DNA of 64,000 nucleotides from JAJDOD01 sp039024895 (GTDB lineage Bacteria; Pseudomonadota; Alphaproteobacteria; Rhodobacterales; Rhodobacteraceae). Location of the stretch: the NCBI GenBank assembly GCA_039024895.1, contig JBCCPJ010000001.1, positions 359,043 to 423,042 on the forward strand, in the 5' to 3' direction. Shown in pieces: positions 42,651 through 50,632 of the stretch (position 1 is the first letter of the stretch; every line of letters begins with the position of its first letter). The notes under the pieces were generated by a model that saw nothing but the letters and a program-made list of their open reading frames with translations, was not told the DNA's origin and did not search any database. The position numbers were made by a program, and so were the translations under genes.

Positions 42651-44771
42651 TCAGGGCCTTCGCTCCAAATCCCTATGCCGTTCCATTGACGCAACATCGC
42701 TGTCAGCTTCGAGGGCCAGCATTAGTCTATGTAGGTGTTCTATGTCGCGGAGTTCTACGTCAACAATAAGACGGTAAAAGTCCGGTTTTCTGTCGATGAA
42801 AACAAGATCTGAGATGTTTGCGCCTTGTTCGCCTATCAAAGTGCAGATTCGCCCTAGCACACCGCTGTCGTTAGAGATTGTCAGATCAAGTCCAACGTTG
42901 TGAACGGCGGGGTGTTTCCCCTCATGCCAATGGAGATCTACCCAGCGACCCGTATGCTCCTCCATTTCAGCCAGTGCCTCGCAATCAATCGCGTGGATCA
43001 TCACGCCTTTACCGGGGTAGCTAATTCCGACAATCCGCTCCCCAGGAACGGGAAGGCAACAGGCAGCGCGACGAAAGGTCTGCCCGGGGTTAAGGCCAAC
43101 GACTGCCCGCGCCGTATCGATTTCATCCCCTTCCTCTTGAGACAGATCCGGGTAAAGCGTCTCAATGACCGCGCGAGCAGTGACTTCGGCGGATCCAATG
43201 CGCGCCAGAAGCTCCTGGCTCCCGTCGATTGCAAGTCTTCTCGCCGCAGTGCGGAGTGCCTTGTCAGTCGGACGTTTGCTGATTTGATCAAACGCCACGC
43301 GGACCAATTCTCGACCGAGCTTAATAAACCGTTCACGGTCTTCTTCTCGCAAACTCCGTCTGATGGCAGCCTTGGCCCGGCCCGTCGCCACAATGTCGAT
43401 CCATGTGGCCTGCGGTCGTTGACCTTCGGCTGTCATAATGTCGACAGACTGGCCGTTCTTGAGCCTCGTCCAAAGAGGTACCCGTATCCCGTCGACTTTA
43501 GCGCCGACGCAACTGTCACCGATCCGAGTGTGAATGATATAGGCAAAATCCAGTGGCGTTGCGCCGCGAGGAAGCTTTACGACCTCACCTTTTGGCGTGA
43601 AACAAAACACTTGGTCGGCATACATCTCCATTTTGACATGCTCGAGAAACTCGTCATGGTCCCCTTCGGTATCGAACCGCTCGGAGAGACCGGCAATCCA
43701 CTTGGCGGGGTCAACAGCAAAGGGGTTCTCAGCGCGGACACCATCGCGATACGCCCAATGGGCGGCAACGCCCGCTTCCGCGACTTCGTGCATCTCGCGC
43801 GTGCGGATTTGGATCTCAACCTGTTTGCCGTCTCGCCCTGATACAGTCGTGTGGATAGATCGATACCCGTTCGACTTTGGTTGGCTAATGTAGTCCTTGA
43901 ACCGTCCTGGCACCGCGCGCCACCGGCGGTGAACAGCGCCCAATGCGCGATAGCAATCTGCATCTTCTTCGGCGATGATCCGAAATCCGTAGATGTCGGA
44001 CAGTCGCGAGAACCCTATTTTCTGTTCTTCCATTTTCCGCCAGATGGAGTGCGGTTTTTTTGCCCGACCGAGAACGTGCGCCTCGATACCGGCAACATCA
44101 AGCTCCCGTTCGATATCTGCGGTGATCTTCTCAATCACATCACCAGTTTCACGCTGTAAGGTGATAAACCTTCTGATAATCGAGTTGCGCGCGTCGGAGT
44201 TCAGCACGCGAAAGGCCAGATCCTCCAGTTCTTCGCGCATCCACTGCATCCCCATGCGCCCTGCCAATGGCGCGAAGATATCCATCGTTTCGCGAGCCTT
44301 TTGCGCCTGTTTCTCGGGTTTCATCGCCCGGATGGTTCGCATGTTGTGCAGGCGGTCGGCGAGCTTCACTAGAATGACACGCAAGTCCTTGGACATTGCC
44401 ATAAACAGCTTACGAAAATTCTCGGCCTGTTTAGTCTCAAGCGATGACAGTTGGAGGTTTGTCAGCTTAGTCACACCATCAACAAGTTCGGCAACTTCGC
44501 TCCCGAACTCGGCTTCAATATCCGAAAACGTTGAGCGAGTATCCTCAATGGTGTCGTGCAAAAGGGCTGTGACGATGGTCGCATCGTCCAAACTTTGCTC
44601 GGTCAAAATGGCAGCAACGGCCACTGGATGAGTAAAATACGGCTCGCCAGAATGACGAAACTGCCCAAGGTGCATTTCCTGCCCATAGGCAAATGCGCGC
44701 CGGATCAGGTCTGAGTTCGTCTTAGGATTGTAATTCTCTACAAGTGCGATCAGATCATCAGCGTCAAACAT
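42651..44771 (-). CDS. rsh: RelA/SpoT homolog (p)ppGpp synthetase/hydrolase
   Basis: 706-residue bifunctional alarmone enzyme, the single RSH typical of alphaproteobacteria. The hydrolase HD site is intact (ALLHDTIEDTRSTF near residue 70). The synthetase region has DIYGFRIIAEEDADCYRALG and YRSIHTTVSG. A TGS domain (FTPKGEVVKLPRGATPLDFAY) and the C-terminal ACT domain (LTISNDSGVLGRICTLIGEQGANI) follow. It governs starvation response. Directly downstream of rpoZ, the same order as rpoZ-spoT in other proteobacteria. Confidence 0.96.
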   Translation of the reverse strand: MFDADDLIALVENYNPKTNSDLIRRAFAYGQEMHLGQFRHSGEPYFTHPVAVAAILTEQSLDDATIVTALLHDTIEDTRSTFSDIEAEFGSEVAELVDGVTKLTNLQLSSLETKQAENFRKLFMAMSKDLRVILVKLADRLHNMRTIRAMKPEKQAQKARETMDIFAPLAGRMGMQWMREELEDLAFRVLNSDARNSIIRRFITLQRETGDVIEKITADIERELDVAGIEAHVLGRAKKPHSIWRKMEEQKIGFSRLSDIYGFRIIAEEDADCYRALGAVHRRWRAVPGRFKDYISQPKSNGYRSIHTTVSGRDGKQVEIQIRTREMHEVAEAGVAAHWAYRDGVRAENPFAVDPAKWIAGLSERFDTEGDHDEFLEHVKMEMYADQVFCFTPKGEVVKLPRGATPLDFAYIIHTRIGDSCVGAKVDGIRVPLWTRLKNGQSVDIMTAEGQRPQATWIDIVATGRAKAAIRRSLREEDRERFIKLGRELVRVAFDQISKRPTDKALRTAARRLAIDGSQELLARIGSAEVTARAVIETLYPDLSQEEGDEIDTARAVVGLNPGQTFRRAACCLPVPGERIVGISYPGKGVMIHAIDCEALAEMEEHTGRWVDLHWHEGKHPAVHNVGLDLTISNDSGVLGRICTLIGEQGANISDLVFIDRKPDFYRLIVDVELRDIEHLHRLMLALEADSDVASMERHRDLERRP

Positions 44772-44803
44772 CGCATACCCGGCAAAAGCCGACCGCCATT
44801 AGG

Positions 44804-45157
44804 TTAAGGCTGACCTTGGGCTTCCATGAGTGCGCGAAGCAGCTTCTCTTCGCTCAGATCATCTTCGGCAGGCTTGTCGTTTTCGGCACCCATGAGGAGT
44901 GCCATTGCATCTTCTTCTGGCTCGTCCACTTCAATTTGAGTCTGGTTAGCCTCGATCATCCGTTCACGAAGTTCATCTGCTGACTGCGTCTCATCAGCTA
45001 TTTCCCGCAGCGATACCACAGGGTTTTTATCATTGTCGCGATCAACCGTCAGAGCAGCGCCAGTGGATATTTCGCGCGCACGATGCGACGCGAGCATGAC
45101 TAGCTCAAATCGGTTCGGAACTTTGTCAACGCAATCTTCAACCGTCACGCGGGCCAT
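44804..45157 (-). CDS. rpoZ: DNA-directed RNA polymerase omega subunit
   Basis: 117-residue subunit that helps assemble RNA polymerase and contributes to the ppGpp site. MARVTVEDCVDKVPNRFELVMLASHRAREI is the conserved N-terminus, given here in part as VEDCVDKVPNRFELVMLA. The C-terminal part is an acidic tail (DEPEEDAMALLMG, DDLSEEKLLRALMEAQ), a usual feature of alphaproteobacterial omega. Followed by rsh 33 bases later. Confidence 0.96.
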   Translation of the reverse strand: MARVTVEDCVDKVPNRFELVMLASHRAREISTGAALTVDRDNDKNPVVSLREIADETQSADELRERMIEANQTQIEVDEPEEDAMALLMGAENDKPAEDDLSEEKLLRALMEAQGQP

Positions 45158-45426
45158 GGAATTCTCCGTCGGGATAAATCAAAACTGCACCTAATCTCTT
45201 ACATACCGAAACACAAGGAGTTTCGTGATCGTATCAAATATCCCGACTAACCATTCATTAGTGCAGCTAATGCAACGTTAGATAGAATTACGTCACGTCA
45301 CATGTACAAAAGCATCGGTTGCAACCTTAAACAATTTGCACATATTTTCCGCCAGCCGCCGGCATGAAGGTACTCCCAACCTTCGCTCACGAATGCCCTG
45401 CCGCTTAAAAATAGAAAGGACACTTA

Positions 45427-45981
45427 ATGTTCTATAGGGACGAACGGCTCGCGCTGTTCATAGACGGTTCGAATTTATACGCGACTGCTAAATCACTTGG
45501 GTTTGACATCGATTACAAACTTCTCCGGCAAGAATTTATGCGCCGTGGAAAGATGGTCCGAGCTTTTTACTATACCGCGCTTCTTGAAAATGACGAGTAT
45601 TCGCCTATCCGTCCGTTGGTTGACTGGCTGCACTATAATGGGTTCTCCATGGTAACCAAGCCAGCAAAGGAATTCACCGACAGCCAGGGGCGGCGCAAGG
45701 TGAAAGGCAACATGGATATCGAATTGACGGTCGACGCTATGGAGTTGGCGCCGCGTCTGGATCACATAGTTTTATTTTCAGGTGACGGAGATTTTCGACC
45801 TTTGGTCGAAAGTCTTCAGCGACAGGGCGTACGCGTTTCGGTGGTTTCAACCATTCGCTCCCAGCCGCCAATGATTGCCGACGAACTGCGTCGACAGGCT
45901 GATAACTTCATCGAGCTGGATGAGCTGCGCGAGGTCATCGGTCGCCCCCCCAGAGAGCCACGCGAAGACGAAGAAGAATGA
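45427..45981 (+). CDS. NYN domain protein (LabA/DUF88 family, putative RNase)
   Basis: 184-residue PIN-like fold protein. The acidic residues expected for a nuclease site are visible: FIDGSNLYATAKSL near residue 9, MDIELTVDAM near 98 and LFSGDGDFRPLVESLQRQG near 117. The family includes LabA-like proteins. The C-terminus is acidic (PREPREDEEE). An AGAAAGGA site precedes ATG 45427. Divergent from rpoZ. Whether it cuts RNA is not known. Confidence 0.88.
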   Translation: MFYRDERLALFIDGSNLYATAKSLGFDIDYKLLRQEFMRRGKMVRAFYYTALLENDEYSPIRPLVDWLHYNGFSMVTKPAKEFTDSQGRRKVKGNMDIELTVDAMELAPRLDHIVLFSGDGDFRPLVESLQRQGVRVSVVSTIRSQPPMIADELRRQADNFIELDELREVIGRPPREPREDEEE

Positions 45982-46118
45982 CGTCGCATCCGGGGCCACG
46001 TCCATAGAAATACCAAACTCCTAGCAACTAAGTGCGTCTACGCGTTGTCTCGATCTTGGTCGGGCAGACTAGACGTACGCGCCTAGGAGGAATAGTTCTT
46101 GCTGCAGGAGACTGCACG

Positions 46119-47069
46119 ATGACGAAACCGCCTCTTATGCTCTATCTGGCAGCACCGCGTGGCTTTTGCGCAGGTGTCGATCGGGCGATCAAGATTGTCG
46201 AGATGGCAATCGAGAAATGGGGCGCTCCAGTCTATGTGCGCCACGAGATCGTGCACAATAAGTTTGTTGTGGATGCATTACGCGACAAAGGCGCAGTTTT
46301 TGTCGAAGAACTGGATGATTGCCCGACAGACCGTCCGGTGATTTTCTCCGCACATGGCGTTCCAAAGGCCGTTCCTGCTGCTGCTGAACAGCGGGAAATG
46401 ACCTATGTCGATGCCACGTGCCCACTTGTATCGAAGGTGCATATCGAAGCTGAAAGGCACCATCGCAATGGCCTTCAAATGATAATGATAGGCCACGCAG
46501 GACATCCAGAGACACTCGGCACGATGGGACAGCTTCCCGATGGTGAGGTGTTGCTTGTTGAGGCGGTTGAGGACGTGGCGCATGTCAAACCGCGCGATCC
46601 CAACAGCCTTGCTTTCATCACCCAGACGACGCTTTCCGTCGATGACACAAGCGACATTGTCGACGCGTTAAAAGAGCGGTTCCCCGAGATTGTTGGGCCC
46701 CATAAAGAAGATATTTGTTACGCGACGACCAACAGACAAGAAGCCGTTAAATCCGTCTCGCCAAAAATAGACGCGCTGCTTGTAATTGGCGCACCAAACT
46801 CCTCGAACTCGAAAAGGCTTGTCGAAGTTGGCCGAACCTCCGGGTGCAGCTATTCTCAATTGGTGCAACGCGCTGACGAAATAGATTGGCGGGCACTTGA
46901 GGGAATAAGTTCACTTGGTTTGACAGCTGGCGCCAGCGCGCCTGAGGTGCTGGTAAACGAAGTCATCGACGCCTTTCGGGATCGTTTTGAGGTCACCGTA
47001 GAATTGGTCGAAACCGCCGTTGAGAACGTAGAATTCAAAGTGCCCCGAGTTTTGCGGGTCCCGGCATGA
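46119..47069 (+). CDS. ispH: 4-hydroxy-3-methylbut-2-enyl diphosphate reductase
   Basis: 316-residue iron-sulfur enzyme of the non-mevalonate pathway that makes IPP and DMAPP. The three cluster cysteines are in GFCAGVDRAI, DATCPLVSKVH and DICYATTNRQEA. The catalytic-region sequence GHAGHPETLGT is present. The ATG at 46119 follows AGGAG; the open frame extends 29 codons upstream without support. First of seven overlapping genes ending with rnhA. ispA at the window start belongs to the same isoprenoid pathway. Confidence 0.96.
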   Translation: MTKPPLMLYLAAPRGFCAGVDRAIKIVEMAIEKWGAPVYVRHEIVHNKFVVDALRDKGAVFVEELDDCPTDRPVIFSAHGVPKAVPAAAEQREMTYVDATCPLVSKVHIEAERHHRNGLQMIMIGHAGHPETLGTMGQLPDGEVLLVEAVEDVAHVKPRDPNSLAFITQTTLSVDDTSDIVDALKERFPEIVGPHKEDICYATTNRQEAVKSVSPKIDALLVIGAPNSSNSKRLVEVGRTSGCSYSQLVQRADEIDWRALEGISSLGLTAGASAPEVLVNEVIDAFRDRFEVTVELVETAVENVEFKVPRVLRVPA

Positions 47070-47680
47070 TTTCCCTTCAGTTCCTTGCCACAGCACTTGT
47101 CGTTGTTGTCATCCCCGGAACTGGCGTTGTTTACACGCTGGCACTCGGGTTAGGTCAGGGTCGGCGTGCAGCCCTTGCGGCAGCCGCCGGGTGCACATTC
47201 GGCATCGTTCCCCATCTTTTAGCCGTGTTGTTTGGTCTGGCGGCGATTTTGCATACGTCTGCAGTCCTTTTCACAATCGTGAAGTTCGCAGGTGTCGCAT
47301 ATCTTTTGTACCTCGCCTACAGCGCCCTTGCTTCCGACGGAGCATTATCCATTCAACCGGACAAACGTCCGGTCGCCATGCGGCGTATCGCGACCCGGGG
47401 TGCCCTCATTAACATCCTGAATCCCAAACTCTCGATTTTCTTCCTCGCACTGCTGCCACCATTCCTATCTGGAAACGTGGCGACAGTTACGCAGGAGATG
47501 ATCCTTCTAGGCGCCGTCTTCATGGCGCTGACATTCATTGTTTTTGTGCTCTACGGAATTTTTGCCGCTGCGGCGCGAGATCGTCTGCTGCAAAGCAAGC
47601 GAGCCATGCGCTGGTTGAACCGAAGCTTCGCAGTGATATTTGCGGCACTCGCGGCGCGACTTGCTACTGAACGCGCATGA
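47066..47680 (+). CDS. LysE family translocator
   Basis: 204-residue inner-membrane exporter with six helices. The N-terminal motif FLATALVVVVIPGTGVVYTLALGLGQGRRAAL with the PG-G signature is typical of LysE/RhtB proteins that export amino acids or similar metabolites. Coupled to ispH by an ATGA overlap and to the next gene the same way. The exported compound is not inferable. Confidence 0.87.
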   Translation: MISLQFLATALVVVVIPGTGVVYTLALGLGQGRRAALAAAAGCTFGIVPHLLAVLFGLAAILHTSAVLFTIVKFAGVAYLLYLAYSALASDGALSIQPDKRPVAMRRIATRGALINILNPKLSIFFLALLPPFLSGNVATVTQEMILLGAVFMALTFIVFVLYGIFAAAARDRLLQSKRAMRWLNRSFAVIFAALAARLATERA

Positions 47681-48135
47681 CGGATGGCTATGTTTCGTTT
47701 CAAACGACCGTGACGCCTGTCGAATGGGGGCGTTCAACTTATACCGTTATCGTCCTTCCAGATAGTATTGCGGAGCACTTCGCGGCAACAGGCACGAAAC
47801 GCGTTGAGGGTGAGATCAACGACCACCCGATCAATGTCGGACTTGCGAAGGCGGATGCAATGCCTGGGACGTTTATCTGGGCAGGCAAGGCCTTTCTCGA
47901 AGCAGCGGGGATCGAGCCTGGGACGAAAATTGAGCTGCGCCTGCGTGCAGCCGATCCAAACCAAGTGGACGTGCCCAATGATGTCGTCTCCGCCCTTACG
48001 GCATCGGGCAAGCTGGCAGATTGGAATGCACTAACGCCAGGCAAGCAACGGGGATTCCTGCACCAAGTGAATACGGCCAAACGGGCCGAGACACGCCACA
48101 AACGTATTCAGAAGTTGGTGGAGATGCTGGAATGA
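47677..48135 (+). CDS. DUF1905 / YdeI (OmpD-associated) family protein
   Basis: 152-residue cytoplasmic protein. An N-terminal DUF1905 beta-barrel (VEGEINDHPINVGLAKADAMPGTFIWAGKAFLEAAGIEPGT in pieces) is followed by a YdeI-type tail: LADWNALTPGKQRGFLHQVNTAKRAETRHKRIQKLVEML. The YdeI-like domain is linked to bacteriocin protection in annotation, but the function here is unknown. ATGA overlaps on both sides. Confidence 0.82.
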   Translation: MTDGYVSFQTTVTPVEWGRSTYTVIVLPDSIAEHFAATGTKRVEGEINDHPINVGLAKADAMPGTFIWAGKAFLEAAGIEPGTKIELRLRAADPNQVDVPNDVVSALTASGKLADWNALTPGKQRGFLHQVNTAKRAETRHKRIQKLVEMLE

Positions 48136-48575
48136 GAATTCCGTTTGCACCCCTGGCACTTGGCCTCGCGGGCGTGATCCCCTTCCTCTGGGGTATGGTA
48201 ACCCTTTTGTCGGCGGACCTCACAAGTTGGGGGATACAAACCTTCGGCCCCCGTTTTGTCGCGCCCTTTGTGCTGCTGAACTACGGGCAGATAATATTGG
48301 CATTCATGTCTGGCGTACTGTGGGGCTTCGCCACGAAATCAGAGGGTGAACAGGCAGCCATCAATTATGCGCTTTCTGTACTTCCGGCGCTCTGGGTCTT
48401 TTTCACCGTCGGCGCGGGCCCAAGCTCTTCGGCGGTTTACCTGATTGCGGGTTTTATCGGCTTGCTCGGTCTCGATTACACCTTTGATCGGCAGGGCCTC
48501 ACACCGGCGTGGTGGATGCCTCTACGAATTCTGCTGACAGTTATCGTCGTCCTATGCCTCGCGGTGATGCTCTAA
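48132..48575 (+). CDS. DUF3429 membrane protein
   Basis: 147-residue protein with four to five hydrophobic segments. LNYGQIILAFMSGVLWGFA and LPALWVFFTVG are typical of the DUF3429 family of unknown function. The ATG at 48132 overlaps the preceding stop (ATGA) and its own stop shares a base with the methyltransferase start (TAATG). Confidence 0.8.
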   Translation: MRIPFAPLALGLAGVIPFLWGMVTLLSADLTSWGIQTFGPRFVAPFVLLNYGQIILAFMSGVLWGFATKSEGEQAAINYALSVLPALWVFFTVGAGPSSSAVYLIAGFIGLLGLDYTFDRQGLTPAWWMPLRILLTVIVVLCLAVML

Positions 48576-49171
48576 TGGCGGACAAGGAAACACTGGCCGT
48601 CTATGCAGAACGCGCGGGAGATTATGCAAAGCGTTTTGGCAATTTGGGCGAAGGCCCTCACGTGACGGCGTTTCTTGCTCAAATCGCGCGAGGTGGTCGT
48701 ATCCTAGATCTTGGGTGCGGGCCGGGTCATACGGCAGCCGCCATGATGCGAGCGGGATATGTAGTTGATGCAATTGACGCCTCGCCAGAACTGGCCGCGA
48801 TTGCGCGCGATGAGTACGGGGTCGATGTACAGGTGACGACATTCGACACACTTCAAAACCAAGAGTTTTACGACGGTATTTTCGCGAATTTTTCGCTGCT
48901 CCACGATCCCAAGTCTGAGATGCCCAATCACTTGTCGCGCATTGCTCGAGCATTGGCGTCACACGGCATTCTCCATATTGGGCTAAAATGCGGTGTCGGA
49001 GAAAGGCGCGATGCGCTCGGCCGGTTTTATGCGTACTATGAGATCGAAGAGCTCATCGGGCTTTTGACCTCTGCGGGCTTCGAATCCATCCACCAAAGGA
49101 CCGGTGAGGAAATTGGTCTTGATGGTACTGTGGCGCCCTGGGTCATTATTCTTGCGAGGAAACGTGGCTGA
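48575..49171 (+). CDS. Class I SAM-dependent methyltransferase
   Basis: 198-residue methyltransferase. The SAM site RILDLGCGPGHTAAAMM (about residues 43-59) and the acidic residue in VDAIDASPEL are clear. The latter half includes FANFSLLHDPKSEMPNHLSRIARAL, typical for methyltransferase type 11/25. The substrate is unknown. The next gene starts eight bases before its end. Confidence 0.88.
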   Translation: MADKETLAVYAERAGDYAKRFGNLGEGPHVTAFLAQIARGGRILDLGCGPGHTAAAMMRAGYVVDAIDASPELAAIARDEYGVDVQVTTFDTLQNQEFYDGIFANFSLLHDPKSEMPNHLSRIARALASHGILHIGLKCGVGERRDALGRFYAYYEIEELIGLLTSAGFESIHQRTGEEIGLDGTVAPWVIILARKRG

Positions 49172-49787
49172 AGTAACGATTTATTCAATGCCGTCCTCAG
49201 GCAATAGCTATAAGGTCAGACTGCTCCTGGCCTTCCTTGGCCGCAGCTACACCCATGTTGCATTGGAGTACGAGACGCCCGAGCTCGAAGCTGCACACCG
49301 CGCGTCCCAATTGCCGCTTAACAAACTTCCGGTTCTGCAACTTGCTAACGGCACACAAATCCCGGAATCTAACGCAATCCTGTTTTACCTGGCGGGCGAC
49401 ACGGACTGGTTACCGAGCGAGCCAACATTGCGCGCGCTGGCCTTGTCTTGGATGTTTTGGGAACAGAATCAACATGAAGGCGTGATTGCCGTACGTGCTG
49501 CACTTTTGACCTATGAGCATAGAAAACACCTCGCCACGCCCGAGCGCCTCGATGAGCTTTGGGAACGCGGGGTCGCGATCCTAGGGCAAATGGAAAGCCA
49601 CCTGAGCGAAAACGATTGGTTTGTCGGCAATTGCGCCAGCGTCGCCGATATCGCGCTTTACGCATACACGCACACAGCGGGGAAGAAAGGCGGTTACGAT
49701 CTTGACCGCTTTCCTGCGATCCAACACTGGCTGGAGCGTTTCGCTGCTTTGCCCGGCTACATCGCTTTGGATGATATCCCTAAATGA
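49164..49787 (+). CDS. Glutathione S-transferase family protein
   Basis: 207-residue protein with the GST N-terminal fold: IYSMPSSGNSYKVRLLLAFLG, LPLNKLPVLQLANG with cis-proline, and IPESNAILFYLAG. The C-terminal helical domain ends with DRFPAIQHWLERFAALPGY. The start is a GTG at 49164 with GAGGAAA in front; an ATG 60 bases upstream would lie inside the methyltransferase gene. Its stop overlaps rnhA by ATGA. The substrate is unknown. Confidence 0.85.
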   Translation: MAEVTIYSMPSSGNSYKVRLLLAFLGRSYTHVALEYETPELEAAHRASQLPLNKLPVLQLANGTQIPESNAILFYLAGDTDWLPSEPTLRALALSWMFWEQNQHEGVIAVRAALLTYEHRKHLATPERLDELWERGVAILGQMESHLSENDWFVGNCASVADIALYAYTHTAGKKGGYDLDRFPAIQHWLERFAALPGYIALDDIPK

Positions 49788-50254
49788 CAAAGTTGGTCGC
49801 ATACACGGATGGCGCGTGCTCTGGGAACCCGGGCCCGGGCGGTTGGGGGGCTTTACTGATAGCCCGTGACGGCGACGCCGTGTTGAAGGAACGCGCGTTG
49901 AGCGGCGGCGAAGCCGAGACCACCAACAACCGGATGGAACTGCTGGCTGCCATTGAGGCGCTAGAGGCTTTGGTGCGCCCCTCAGCGCTCACCGTCGTCA
50001 CAGACTCCGCTTATGTAAAGAACGGCGTTACCAGTTGGATTCACGGGTGGAAAAGGAACGGCTGGCGCACCTCCGCCAAGAAACCGGTAAAAAACGACGA
50101 CCTATGGAAGAGGCTAGACGCAGCGCAAGCGCGACACGAGGTGACCTGGGAATGGGTAAAGGGCCATAACGGTCATCCCGAAAATGAACGCGCGGATGAA
50201 CTCGCCCGAGCCGGAATGCAACCATACAAGCCCAAGAAACGACCAAAGGACTAA
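49784..50254 (+). CDS. rnhA: Ribonuclease HI
   Basis: 156-residue endonuclease that removes RNA from RNA-DNA hybrids. Catalytic acidic residues are in YTDGACSGNPGPGGWG (Asp near residue 8), NNRMELLAAIEAL (Glu), VVTDSAYVKNG (Asp) and GHNGHPENERADELA (His/Asp). Size matches E. coli RNase HI. It ends the seven-gene ispH operon. The C-terminus is basic and overlaps the convergent small membrane gene by four bases. Confidence 0.96.
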   Translation: MTKLVAYTDGACSGNPGPGGWGALLIARDGDAVLKERALSGGEAETTNNRMELLAAIEALEALVRPSALTVVTDSAYVKNGVTSWIHGWKRNGWRTSAKKPVKNDDLWKRLDAAQARHEVTWEWVKGHNGHPENERADELARAGMQPYKPKKRPKD

Positions 50255-50508
50255 CGGCGCTTACGACGCCTGCGACCGATCGCTTCCGAGGGGATCAAAA
50301 TGAGCGCGCCAAGTGCGCCAATTATTGCATCCACCCCCGGCCTCCCAAAGGAGATGCCGAACATCACGCCGGCCATGAACAAGATGATCACACCGCCCAA
50401 GGCAATGATGATGGCTTGCACTACGCCGTGATGAGTGAAGTCCCACTTTTCTGCCAGATAGGCAACGATACCGCCGATCACCAACGATCCCCAAAAAGCA
50501 AAGAACAT
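50251..50508 (-). CDS. Small membrane protein of unknown function
   Basis: 85 residues with two to three hydrophobic helices (FFAFWGSLVIGGIVAYLAE, IIIALGGVIILFMAGVMFG, IIGALGALILIP) and a basic C-terminus RRRRKRR. I do not recognise a family with certainty. ATG 50508 is preferred over the GTG at 50517 because AGGAGAG would then lie at a normal distance. Tail-to-tail with rnhA. Confidence 0.65.
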   Translation of the reverse strand: MFFAFWGSLVIGGIVAYLAEKWDFTHHGVVQAIIIALGGVIILFMAGVMFGISFGRPGVDAIIGALGALILIPSEAIGRRRRKRR

Positions 50509-50632
50509 GCTGACCACCTCTCCTGTTCAGGTCAGATGTAAGTGCTGCGGGAAAAAACGCAAAGTAGCGAGGTCATTCTAGCAAAATGCGGGGTACTCGA
50601 GCACGCGGCACGATGGATGTCCCGCAAATCGC

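Noticed and set aside
42900..43841. 313-codon plus-strand frame inside rsh
   Set aside because: Antisense to rsh, which has all expected domains; composition is shadow-like.
45317..45326. Palindrome GGTTGCAACC between rpoZ and the NYN gene
   Set aside because: It shares half-sites with the LacI-type operator at 35449 but is only 10 bases, a length expected by chance in 64 kb, and lacks the CCGG centre.
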